From the NCBI RefSeq assembly GCF_017829975.1, contig NZ_JAEEGA010000018.1, forward strand, positions 62,001-126,000: a DNA stretch of 64,000 nucleotides, read 5' to 3'. Positions 43,115 to 52,115 of the stretch are shown one piece after another. This DNA comes from Vagococcus allomyrinae (GTDB lineage: Bacteria; Bacillota; Bacilli; Lactobacillales; Vagococcaceae). The position numbers were made by a program, and so were the translations under genes. The notes under the pieces are model-generated. The model searched no databases, was not told the DNA's origin, and worked only from the letters and a program-made list of their open reading frames with translations. Each line of letters opens with the position of its first letter. Position 1 is the first letter of the stretch.

Positions 43115-43364
43115 GTATTCTTATGTTGAAAATGGCCAACGGCTCACTATCTTACGTGGCATCGAAGGCGCCACGTGGCTATTTATCAGATTATTTAAAA
43201 CGCTTCGCTAATCTCACGTCAAAAAAACCGCTGATTTTTTTTAGCTAGTCAAACAAATTAGTACAGCCTTTAGTATTAACTAGTTAAATATATCATAGTT
43301 ATCACAGATAAACCAAGTATTTCCAGGTTTTTTCTTGACACTCTATTGATCCCGTCGTAGTTAC

Positions 43365-43525
43365 TATCAGCGTTGAAGGCTACCAAAAACTTTTCTCTTG
43401 TCCAGCTTTTGGATTCAAGTTTTCGGAAATTAGACAAGTCACTTGAAGCGATAAAAAGCATCACTTTCGTGCCTTCCTTAATTCCTATCAGCGTTAGACG
43501 CTACCAAAAGCTTTTCCTTGTTCCT
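43365..43525. repeat. Pair of 40-base direct repeats
   Basis: CTATCAGCGTTGAAGGCTAC-CAAAAACTTTTCTCTTGT (43365 on) and CTATCAGCGTTAGACGCTAC-CAAAAGCTTTTCCTTGTT (43487 on), 122 bases apart, about four-fifths identical. The second copy contains GCGTTAGACGC, a small palindrome. No further copy seen in the window. Confidence 0.6.
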
Positions 43526-43824
43526 ATACTTATTTGGTAATTTATGATAGAATTATTTTAATTGTAACAGACACGTATTTTTATCGAACGGTTATCTATG
43601 TAGTGATTACATACTGACAAATTGGAACAAAGACGAGGTTCCATGACACTTTTTAACCCCGGGTTAGGGTGTGTTTAATAAAAAAAACAGGTGAATTTCA
43701 CCTATATTTCGTGTGTTCAAATTAATAGTAACGTACGTCTTAACGTGCATAACATATAGGGATTTCTATAAGTTTGATCTGATAGGTCAGGCTTGTAGTG
43801 CCTAATGAAAAGGAGAAATGATAC

Positions 43825-44040
43825 ATGATTTTTAAAGTATATTACCAAGAAACAAAGGTTAGAAACCCAAAGAGAGAACAAACTCACTCTCTTTATATTG
43901 AAGCAGAAACGGACGTAATGGCCCGTCAGCTAGTAGAAGACAATACCCCATATAATATTGAATTGGTGCAAGCCCTTGAAGGCAATCACTTAGACTATGA
44001 AAAAGAAAATGCTGACTTTACGCTAACGGAGTTTAACTAA
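43825..44040 (+). CDS. rpoY: RNA polymerase epsilon subunit RpoY
   Basis: 71 residues, full length of the small Firmicutes-specific RNA polymerase subunit (DUF1447), starting [20 protein letters not shown]. It binds near the secondary channel/jaw of core RNA polymerase. AAGGAG lies 8 bases before the ATG. Its stop abuts the rnjA ATG (44040/44041), the usual arrangement with RNase J1 in Bacillales and Lactobacillales, indicating coupling. Confidence 0.95.
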   Translation: MIFKVYYQETKVRNPKREQTHSLYIEAETDVMARQLVEDNTPYNIELVQALEGNHLDYEKENADFTLTEFN

Positions 44041-45717
44041 ATGAAACCCACAATAAAAAACAATGAAACAGGTGTTTTTGGGATTGGTGGACTGGGTGAA
44101 ATCGGGAAAAATACATATGGGGTACAATTTCAAGATGAAATAATTATCGTTGATGCCGGAATTAAATTTCCTGAAGATGATCTGCTTGGTATTGACTATG
44201 TTATTCCTGATTACAGCTATATTGTCCAAAATATCAAAAAAGTAAAAGCCCTCGTGATTACTCATGGTCATGAAGATCATATTGGTGGTGTGCCTTACTT
44301 ATTAAAACAAGTAAATATTCCCATTTATGCTGGCCCTTTGGCTTTAGCCCTTATTAAAAATAAATTAGAGGAACATGGTCTTTTGCGAGATGCTGAACTT
44401 CATGAAATTAACGAAGATACGATCATTAAATTCCGCAAAACATCTGTGAGTTTCTTCAGAACTACTCACAGTATTCCTGATGCATTAGGAGTCGTTGTCA
44501 AAACACCGTCTGGCAATATTGTCTGTACGGGCGATTTCAAATTTGACTTTACACCGGTTGGCGAGCCACCTAACTTACAAAAGATGGCCAAAATTGGTGA
44601 AGAAGGCGTCTTATGTATGTTATCAGATAGTACGAATGCTGAGGTTCCTGAATTTACCAAATCAGAAAAAACGATTGGCAAATCGATTGAACATATTTTT
44701 GAAAAAATTGATGGTCGAATTATTTTTGCCACCTTTGCTTCTAATATTTTCAGATTACAACAAACCGCTATGGCGGCAGTTAAAACTGGTCGGAAAGTCG
44801 CCGTCTTTGGTCGCAGTATGGAAAATGCTATGATCAATGGCCAAAAACTTGGCTATATCAATGTACCAGAGGATACTTTTATTGATTCTCGTCAAATCAA
44901 CAGTTATCCTGCCAATGAAATGCTGATCTTGTGTACCGGCTCTCAGGGCGAACCGATGGCTGCTTTAAGTCGCATTGCGAACGGCACTCACCGTCAGATT
45001 CAAATTCAACCTGGAGATACTGTTATTTTTTCAAGTTCGCCAATTCCAGGTAATACTGTCAGTGTCAATCGAGTCATCAACTTACTGTCTGAAGCTGGCG
45101 CTGAAGTGATTCACGGTAAAGTCAACAATATTCATACTTCTGGACATGGTGGTCAGCAAGAACAAAAACTAATGTTAAGCTTGATGAAACCTAAGTACTT
45201 TATGCCTGTGCATGGGGAATATCGGATGTTACGGGTTCACACACAGTTAGCTGAAGACACTGGTGTCCCTAAGGAAAACTGCTTTATTCTTGAAAATGGC
45301 GATGTGTTGGCCCTGACTCAAGAGAGTGCGCGAGTGGCAGGTCACTTTAATGCTGGGGACATCTATGTAGACGGCAATGGTGTTGGTGATATCGGCAATA
45401 TTGTCCTACGAGATCGCCGAATTCTTTCTGAAGAAGGTTTGGTCTTAGCGGTTATTACCGTTAATTATGACAAACAGCAAATTATGGCTGGTCCAGATAT
45501 TCTTTCTCGTGGGTTTATCTACATGCGTGAATCTGGTGACTTGATTAACCAATGTCAACGAATCCTTGCCAGAGCTGTTAACAAAGCGCTAAAAGAACCG
45601 GATTGTAATGAAGCGAAGCTGAAGGAAGTTATTACCAGCACATTGGATCCTTTCTTAGTTGAAAAAACGGAACGTCATCCGATGATTTTACCAATGGTAT
45701 TAACAGCGGATAACTAA
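44041..45717 (+). CDS. rnjA: Ribonuclease J1
   Basis: 558 residues, metallo-beta-lactamase/beta-CASP RNase with 5'-3' exonuclease and endonuclease activity in mRNA decay and rRNA maturation. Motif II is [10 protein letters not shown] (HxHxDH), later metal ligands are in TTHSIPDAL and TGDFKFD, and the beta-CASP part includes [15 protein letters not shown] and VHGEYRML. The C-terminal domain ([18 protein letters not shown]) is complete. Translationally coupled to rpoY. Confidence 0.97.
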   Translation: MKPTIKNNETGVFGIGGLGEIGKNTYGVQFQDEIIIVDAGIKFPEDDLLGIDYVIPDYSYIVQNIKKVKALVITHGHEDHIGGVPYLLKQVNIPIYAGPLALALIKNKLEEHGLLRDAELHEINEDTIIKFRKTSVSFFRTTHSIPDALGVVVKTPSGNIVCTGDFKFDFTPVGEPPNLQKMAKIGEEGVLCMLSDSTNAEVPEFTKSEKTIGKSIEHIFEKIDGRIIFATFASNIFRLQQTAMAAVKTGRKVAVFGRSMENAMINGQKLGYINVPEDTFIDSRQINSYPANEMLILCTGSQGEPMAALSRIANGTHRQIQIQPGDTVIFSSSPIPGNTVSVNRVINLLSEAGAEVIHGKVNNIHTSGHGGQQEQKLMLSLMKPKYFMPVHGEYRMLRVHTQLAEDTGVPKENCFILENGDVLALTQESARVAGHFNAGDIYVDGNGVGDIGNIVLRDRRILSEEGLVLAVITVNYDKQQIMAGPDILSRGFIYMRESGDLINQCQRILARAVNKALKEPDCNEAKLKEVITSTLDPFLVEKTERHPMILPMVLTADN

Positions 45718-45726
45718 TTACTTTAA

Positions 45727-45759
45727 CAAGCAAATGGCTTCGGTCATTTGCTTTTTTTA
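45727..45759 (+). terminator. Terminator of rpoY-rnjA
   Basis: AAGCAAATG-GCTTCGGT-CATTTGCTT followed by TTTTTT, right after rnjA. Confidence 0.93.
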
Positions 45760-45922
45760 CTCTATAGGAAAGCATAAAACTTTCTCTATATCGTAGTTTG
45801 GATCCAGCTTCACGAGGCACCACTACGCTTCGCTTCGATCTCAACAAATTCTAAGTGCTCTTCGACCTTCAATGCTCGACGCTTCAGCGTATAGCAATTG
45901 ATGAGATCGGAATGCAGAGTCA

Positions 45923-46043
45923 TTATTCTTACAAATTTATTTGTTAGAGATAAGGGACAACGAAGTGTAGTGTCCCTTGTTTCTAATTGCTGCCGTTATT
46001 CTTACGAATTTATTCGTTAGAGTTAAGGGACAACGAAGTAAAG
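45923..46043. repeat. Two 48-base direct repeats with internal palindromes
   Basis: Copies at 45923-45970 and 45996-46043 agree at about 43 of 48 positions. Each contains CTTACRAATTTATTYGTTAG, nearly self-complementary, followed by AAGGGACAACGAAG. After copy 1 the sequence TGTCCCTT completes an inverted repeat with AAGGGACA. Looks like an extragenic structured repeat; origin unknown. Confidence 0.7.
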
Positions 46044-46107
46044 CACTAAGAGCAACGGCAACGCCTCGTTCAGCTTTTCTTAATAGTGCTGATTCCATGT
46101 TATGCTC

Positions 46108-46155
46108 CCCCATTGTCCAGTGGAACTATATGCCTGATTATTTGACACAATGTCT
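46108..46155. repeat. Dispersed palindromic repeat, copy C (right half only)
   Basis: ATTGTCCAGTGGAACTATAT and GATTATTTGACA match the right end of copy A (6655-6690: ATTATCCAATGGAACTATAT, GATTATTTAACA). The left half is absent. It lies 25-70 bases before the RpiR gene start, so it may overlap its promoter. Confidence 0.6.
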
Positions 46156-46178
46156 ATGCCATGGAAAGGAAAATCCGA

Positions 46179-46988
46179 ATGAAACCTATCCCTCCAACTG
46201 CTGTTTATATCAGATTAACCGAGTATTTCTTTAAATTTGTTCATAGCGATGCAGATTATCAAATTGCCAAGACACTGATTTGGAAAATCAATGATTTTCC
46301 TGATATTATGATTGAAGAAATTGCCTATTTGGCGAATACAGCCCCTTCTAGTGTCACCAAGTTTTGCAAAAAATTAGGCTACCGCTCATTTAAAGAAATG
46401 CGGACCGATTTAAGCTTTTACGCCGCACCAGATTTTTTCACATTTAAAGAAACCAGTTCATTAGAACCCAGAAGCTCTCAGCAATTAATCTCGCTATTTT
46501 TGGAGCAAGATCAATTAATTCAACGGGATACGTTTGCTAAATTTGATGAACAGGTATTTTCTCGAATTGCCCATAACATGAGTTTCGCAAAAGCCATCGC
46601 TTGCATTAGTAATACTTATGCCTTCCCGATAAGTAATTTTTTAAGAGAACTAATGGCGCCACTGGGGATTCCAGTATTGGCGATTAATCGACGGTCTGAA
46701 CCAGAAACCATTCGTCAAATTATCACTTCTGCTGATGTCGTTTTTTATATCAGTCTGACAGGTAAGACGGTTTCGGATTACCAAAGGGCTTTAGAATCGC
46801 TCCCTGCCCTTGCTGCATATCAAGTTTTAATCACAAAAAATCCTCAAGAAGAGGCGCTTAATTTCTTCGAAGAAATCATTTCATTTGATAACTGTGAACC
46901 TTTTTTCGAATCGAATTATTATTCTCAACGAATTATGATGAATGCGATCCTCTACCTTGCCTTTTTAATGAATGCTCCAACCACTTAA
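46179..46988 (+). CDS. RpiR/MurR family transcriptional regulator
   Basis: 269 residues from the ATG at 46179, 8 bases after AAGGA; an upstream ATG at 46161 overlaps that site. N-terminal RpiR HTH (about 1-75) with MIEEIAYLANTAPSSVTKFCKKLGY. C-terminal SIS sugar-phosphate domain with AIACISNTYAFPIS and VVFYISLTGKT. It probably senses a phosphosugar and controls the IIC/glycosidase operon that begins 89 bases downstream. It could be autoregulated through the repeat-bearing upstream region. Confidence 0.88.
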   Translation: MKPIPPTAVYIRLTEYFFKFVHSDADYQIAKTLIWKINDFPDIMIEEIAYLANTAPSSVTKFCKKLGYRSFKEMRTDLSFYAAPDFFTFKETSSLEPRSSQQLISLFLEQDQLIQRDTFAKFDEQVFSRIAHNMSFAKAIACISNTYAFPISNFLRELMAPLGIPVLAINRRSEPETIRQIITSADVVFYISLTGKTVSDYQRALESLPALAAYQVLITKNPQEEALNFFEEIISFDNCEPFFESNYYSQRIMMNAILYLAFLMNAPTT

Positions 46989-47013
46989 CCATTTTCCAAT
47001 TTTGGAAAATGGT
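46987..47013 (+). terminator. Hairpin between rpiR-type gene and orphan IIC
   Basis: AACCATTTTCCA / TGGAAAATGGTT, a perfect 12-bp stem with a 3-base loop. The T run after it is short, so it may be an attenuator or processing site rather than a full stop. Confidence 0.55.
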
Positions 47014-47076
47014 TCTTATTGTATCCTGGCCCTATTCACCATAAGATAATGGTAATCAATGAAAGGAGCACTAATT

Positions 47077-48330
47077 ATGGATACACTGATGGTTTTTGTA
47101 GAAACAAAATTAATGGGGCCTATGACTAAAATTTCAAACCAACGGCATTTAACTGCTGTTAGAGACGGTCTCGTAGCCACCATTCCGATTACAATTATCG
47201 GTTCGATTTTCTTATTGATCCCTTTTATACCTTGGCCTCAATCTTATGTCTCATTTATGGGAGGGCATCCTGATCTGGTTGCTAAATTGCTGATTCCGTT
47301 TCAAATGAGTATGGGATTATTGTCGATTTATGCTACTTTTGGCATTGGTCGCAATTTAGCCCTAAGCTATCAATTGGATGGACTAACAGGGGGTGTCTCC
47401 GCTATCTTCGCTTTTCTTATGACACTTAAATTTGTCACGACGGAAACTGGCACCGTTTTACCAACTCAATATTTAGGTGGCGAAGGGATGTTTACGGGAA
47501 TCTTAACAGCGATTTTAGCGGTGGAATTGTTGCGCTTTTGCACCAAAAAAAACATCACGATTCGCTTGCCTGAGCAGGTTCCTAGTAATGTTAGTAACAG
47601 TTTTGCCTCACTGTTTCCCATTTTCTTTTCCACGTTAATCGTTTGGCTAATCGTTCATATCTTAGGGTTTGATATTAATCAACTGATTAGCAATCTGGTA
47701 ACACCTTTATTGGGAGCCTCAGCTAATTCGGTTGCCTCACCTCTAATTTATGTCTTGTTAACCTGTTTTATGTGGTTATTCGGAATTCATCCGCAAATTT
47801 TGGCCACCATTATGCTACCTATTTGGCTGATCAATTCTGAGGCTAATATGGCCGCTCAAGCTGCGGGAGAAGCCATTCCTAATATTGGGGTTCAGCCATT
47901 TATCTTTACCTTTCTTTGGATTGGTGGCGGTGGGGGGACTTTAGGGCTTTGTCTCTTGATGTTCTTCTCTAAATCCGCTCATCTAAAGAGTCTTGGAAGG
48001 CTAAGTTTGTTGCCTAGCTTGTTTAATATCAATGAGCCCTTATTATTCGGCTTGCCGATTGTCTTAAATCCAGCTTTAGCAGTTCCTTTCGTTATTGCAC
48101 CGATCATCACCACTTTTGTTACCTATTTTGCCTTTACTTTAGGGATCGTCCCTGGTATGGGATATCCACTAGCTGCCGTCTGGACAGTTCCTAGCGTTTT
48201 TGCTGGCGCCATTGCTACTGCCAGTATTCGAGGCGCGTTATTGGTTGTAGTAAATTTAATTATTTATACGGTCATCTATTACCCTTTCTTTAAGGTCTAT
48301 GAAAAAAAATTACTGTCAGAAGAAAACTAG
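47077..48330 (+). CDS. PTS Lac/cellobiose-type IIC subunit without own IIA/IIB
   Basis: 417 residues from the ATG at 47077 (AAAGGAG 8-9 bases before it). About ten membrane helices, with WLFGIHPQILATIMLPIW and FNINEPLLFGLPIVLNPALAVPF as IIC signatures. No IIA or IIB gene is in this operon, so it must borrow phosphocarriers from elsewhere. The two spare IIB-IIA pairs at 22482-24268 or the set at 51148-51810 are candidates. Followed by the glycosidase gene. Confidence 0.9.
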   Translation: MDTLMVFVETKLMGPMTKISNQRHLTAVRDGLVATIPITIIGSIFLLIPFIPWPQSYVSFMGGHPDLVAKLLIPFQMSMGLLSIYATFGIGRNLALSYQLDGLTGGVSAIFAFLMTLKFVTTETGTVLPTQYLGGEGMFTGILTAILAVELLRFCTKKNITIRLPEQVPSNVSNSFASLFPIFFSTLIVWLIVHILGFDINQLISNLVTPLLGASANSVASPLIYVLLTCFMWLFGIHPQILATIMLPIWLINSEANMAAQAAGEAIPNIGVQPFIFTFLWIGGGGGTLGLCLLMFFSKSAHLKSLGRLSLLPSLFNINEPLLFGLPIVLNPALAVPFVIAPIITTFVTYFAFTLGIVPGMGYPLAAVWTVPSVFAGAIATASIRGALLVVVNLIIYTVIYYPFFKVYEKKLLSEEN

Positions 48331-48360
48331 CTCACAACAGCTGTCTAACTAAACTATTGA

Positions 48361-49821
<1,461 letters not shown>

Positions 49822-49822
49822 G

Positions 49823-49862
49823 AAAAGAGAGGAGCAGTCTTTAGGCCGCTTCTCTCTTTTGA
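49823..49862. terminator. Bidirectional terminator, glycosidase / IIC operons
   Basis: AAAAGAGAGGAGCAG / CCGCTTCTCTCTTTT stem with A/T runs on both ends, between convergent operons. Confidence 0.9.
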
Positions 49863-49865
49863 TTG

Positions 49866-51155
49866 TTATTTAACTTGTTCATTGCCCATTTCAACGTCAT
49901 AAGCTCGACGATCTTCCATTTTGAAGAAAGGATAATAAATAGCGAAGCTCAAAACAATTTGAACGATCTGTAAAACAGCTCCGCGCCAGCCAGATAAAAT
50001 AAAGCCGGACACGACTGCTGGCATTGTCCACGGTAATAATATACCGTTGGTAATAGGCACTAACCCCGTCGCCATCGCTGTGTAGGCAATGATACACATA
50101 ATCACTGGTGCTGCGATAAAAGGAATTAGCATGATGGGATTTAAGACGATCGGAATCCCAAAAATTAAGGGCTCATTGATGTTAAAAATTGCTGGTGCAA
50201 TCGACAATTTCCCTAAGGTTTTAAACTGAGTTGACTTAGCCATTAAGACACAGGCAATCGCTAGACCAATAGTGGCACTTGATCCTCCCAATTTAATAAA
50301 GTTACCGTAAAATTGCGCATTCACGATATTTGGTAAAACCTCGCCATTGGCGAATGCACTAGCATTTTCAACGGCTAAGGCCGTCCAAATTGGGGTCATA
50401 ACTGCCCCGATAATATTGGAACCATGAATCCCAAAGGACCACAATAAGGCTTCAAATAGCAAAACGATAATCGTCGCTGGCAAGGAGCTGCCCAATGCTA
50501 AGAGAGGTGTTTGTAATACCTCAAAAATAAAATTATGAGCGGTTTCAAAACTGGTAAAAGAAAAACCAATTCTAATCAAATTGAAGATCACTGCTACAAA
50601 GACTCCTGGTACCAATGCTGAGAATGAGGTAGCAACATTGGATGGGACTGAATCAGGCATTTTGATTACCCAACCTCGTTGGACAACCAAACGAAATATT
50701 TCAACGGCTAAGATGGCCGTAATCATTCCCACAAAGAGTCCTGATGCGCCAAAGTTCCCGATTGGCAACCCTGTTTCTCCCCCTTCACTGGTGATAATTG
50801 GCGTTAATATGAAAAAGGCTAAAATAGCAGCTGCTTGTGAAGAGGCTTCATCTACGTGGTAGTGTTTCCCCAGTTCTTTGGCGATTCCCAAAATCACGAA
50901 AATAGTCATGACATTCATGGTCATGTCGTTAACTTTTAGAAAAAGACTCATCCAATCTTTGCCTAAAATTGATTCCATCATATTCAAATAAGGATCAAAT
51001 GGAAGCTGGGTAATTAATAAAAAGATTGAACCAATGATCAACAATGGCATTGCCACAAAAAAACCAGTTTTTATGGCACTTAGATAGCGATTTGAATCCA
51101 GTTTATACGCAATGGGGCCTAACTTTTCTTGTAATTTATCCATCATTTTATTCAT
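49866..51155 (-). CDS. PTS Lac/cellobiose-type IIC subunit
   Basis: 429 residues, polytopic. Signatures: LQEKLGPIAYKLDSNRYLSA start, LWSFGIHGSNIIGAVMTPIW and IFNINEPLIFGIPIVLNPIMLIPF. It is third in the IIA-IIB-IIC operon from the sigma-54 promoter at 51840-51854 and overlaps the IIB gene by 8 bases. It converges on the glycosidase operon, so Gln191 GH1 may open its products. Sugar unknown, probably a beta-glucoside. Confidence 0.92.
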   Translation of the reverse strand: MNKMMDKLQEKLGPIAYKLDSNRYLSAIKTGFFVAMPLLIIGSIFLLITQLPFDPYLNMMESILGKDWMSLFLKVNDMTMNVMTIFVILGIAKELGKHYHVDEASSQAAAILAFFILTPIITSEGGETGLPIGNFGASGLFVGMITAILAVEIFRLVVQRGWVIKMPDSVPSNVATSFSALVPGVFVAVIFNLIRIGFSFTSFETAHNFIFEVLQTPLLALGSSLPATIIVLLFEALLWSFGIHGSNIIGAVMTPIWTALAVENASAFANGEVLPNIVNAQFYGNFIKLGGSSATIGLAIACVLMAKSTQFKTLGKLSIAPAIFNINEPLIFGIPIVLNPIMLIPFIAAPVIMCIIAYTAMATGLVPITNGILLPWTMPAVVSGFILSGWRGAVLQIVQIVLSFAIYYPFFKMEDRRAYDVEMGNEQVK

Positions 51156-51471
51156 AACGTTCCTCCATATTAGCTAATGATAATACTCGATCAACAACTT
51201 TGGCACCGTCCATTCGCCCGTATTCTAAAATGGGAATGGATAAAACTTTCTTTTCTGTCCCTCTAAATAGGGCCTGATACTTTTTCTCTAGAAATGACAC
51301 TTGGGGGCCTAGCAATAAGATATCAGTCTCCCCTAAATACTTTTCAAATTCTTTTTCTGAGACGGACATTAATGTAATGGCGACCTCCTTTTCTTCGATA
51401 GCTTTTTTCATTTTGCTGACCAATAAACTCGTTGACATTCCCGCAGCACATGCCAAGGTGACTCTAAGCAT
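51148..51471 (-). CDS. PTS Lac-family IIB subunit
   Basis: 107 residues with phosphorylated Cys8 in LACAAGMSTSLLVSKM. Only distantly similar to the two near-identical IIB proteins at 22833 and 23948. Directly after IIA (no gap) and overlapping IIC by 8 bases. Confidence 0.92.
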   Translation of the reverse strand: MLRVTLACAAGMSTSLLVSKMKKAIEEKEVAITLMSVSEKEFEKYLGETDILLLGPQVSFLEKKYQALFRGTEKKVLSIPILEYGRMDGAKVVDRVLSLANMEERYE

Positions 51472-51810
51472 TTACCCACCTCGTTTCATCTTAAATAATT
51501 CAATAAAATTGTCCGCTAAATCGATAATCGTTAAAGCATTCATGTAGTGATCTTGGGCATGGATGTCCATCAACGATACACTTCGTCCCTCCTCTCTTGC
51601 TACCAAGTTGTCATTGATAACCTCTTTCTGGAAGCGGTTGGCTTTATTTAATTCTTCTGTGGCCTCCATTTGCAGTTGGGCCGCTACAGTATACTTCCCT
51701 TCTTTTGCGGCTTCTATCGCCTGAAGGGCTAAACTTCTTGCATAGCCTCCGTGAACGATCAACATGATGGCTCGTTCTTCAGATTGTTCATCCTGGTTTA
51801 TCACTAGCAT
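51472..51810 (-). CDS. PTS Lac-family IIA subunit
   Basis: 112 residues from the ATG at 51810, 6 bases after GGAGG. A longer frame to 51843 begins inside the -12 element of the sigma-54 promoter and cannot be on the transcript, so the promoter decides the start. Active His in DIHAQDHYMNAL. First gene of the IIA-IIB-IIC operon, a different gene order from the locus at 22-24 kb (IIB before IIA). Confidence 0.92.
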   Translation of the reverse strand: MLVINQDEQSEERAIMLIVHGGYARSLALQAIEAAKEGKYTVAAQLQMEATEELNKANRFQKEVINDNLVAREEGRSVSLMDIHAQDHYMNALTIIDLADNFIELFKMKRGG

Positions 51811-51839
51811 TTCACCTCCGATTCTCACTTTTATATAAA

Positions 51840-51854
51840 GCAAGTTTCATGCCA
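51840..51854 (-). promoter_or_regulatory. Sigma-54 promoter of the IIA-IIB-IIC operon
   Basis: Minus strand TGGCAT-GAAAC-TTGC: -24 rc of 51849-51854, -12 rc of 51840-51843, correct five-base gap. It lies between this operon and the divergent LevR-like activator, its probable partner. Confidence 0.88.
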
Positions 51855-52115
51855 GCTTTTTCTATGGTTAATTATCCTCGATAAATCAAGTCTTTCGCTA
51901 GCAAATTCTGATGTGTTTCATCTGGGAGCAGAGTCAGCCGAGAAAAGAAAACACATTGAAACAAGTTCAAGCTTTGTATTTACTTTTAAAGTCTCCTGCT
52001 CCATAATGTATCTATTGTCACTTTCCACAGCGCTGTTATAGGACACCGCTGTTTAAACTGTTCCGTGGCATACTTAGTTCACCTATACACTATATATAAA
52101 GGAGTCGATACATTC

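Larger units (their letters stand above)
42956..43824. other. Large intergenic region between exporter and rpoY
   Basis: 869 bases with no credible gene. Near the exporter, TTGACA (rc 43008-43013) and TATAAC-like bases with about 15-base spacing could be its promoter. A terminator-like hairpin lies at 43078-43114 and an imperfect palindrome ACGTGGC/GCCACGT around 43158-43182. Two related 40-base repeats are at 43365-43403 and 43487-43525. On the rpoY side TAGAAT-like and TATGAT-like bases occur near 43545, and a long leader of up to 270 bases precedes rpoY with small hairpins (for example AGGTGAATTTCACCT near 43691). A 62-codon minus frame over the repeats is not convincing. Confidence 0.5.
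45760..46178. other. Repeat-rich intergenic region
   Basis: About 420 bases without a gene, carrying two 48-base direct repeats and the right half of a dispersed palindromic repeat. Short purine-rich stretches such as GCTTCGCTTCGATCTC near 45830 suggest further degenerate repeat material. No promoter was clear for the RpiR gene beyond the repeat itself. Confidence 0.5.

Noticed and set aside
43276-43464. 62-codon minus-strand frame in the gap before rpoY
   Set aside because: It runs across a direct repeat, has no ribosome site and no recognisable protein features.
45632-46234. Short frames on both strands around the repeats behind rnjA
   Set aside because: They overlap rnjA, its terminator or the repeats and show no protein-like composition.
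51811-51843. Upstream ATG for the IIA gene
   Set aside because: It lies inside the sigma-54 -12 element, upstream of the predicted transcript start.
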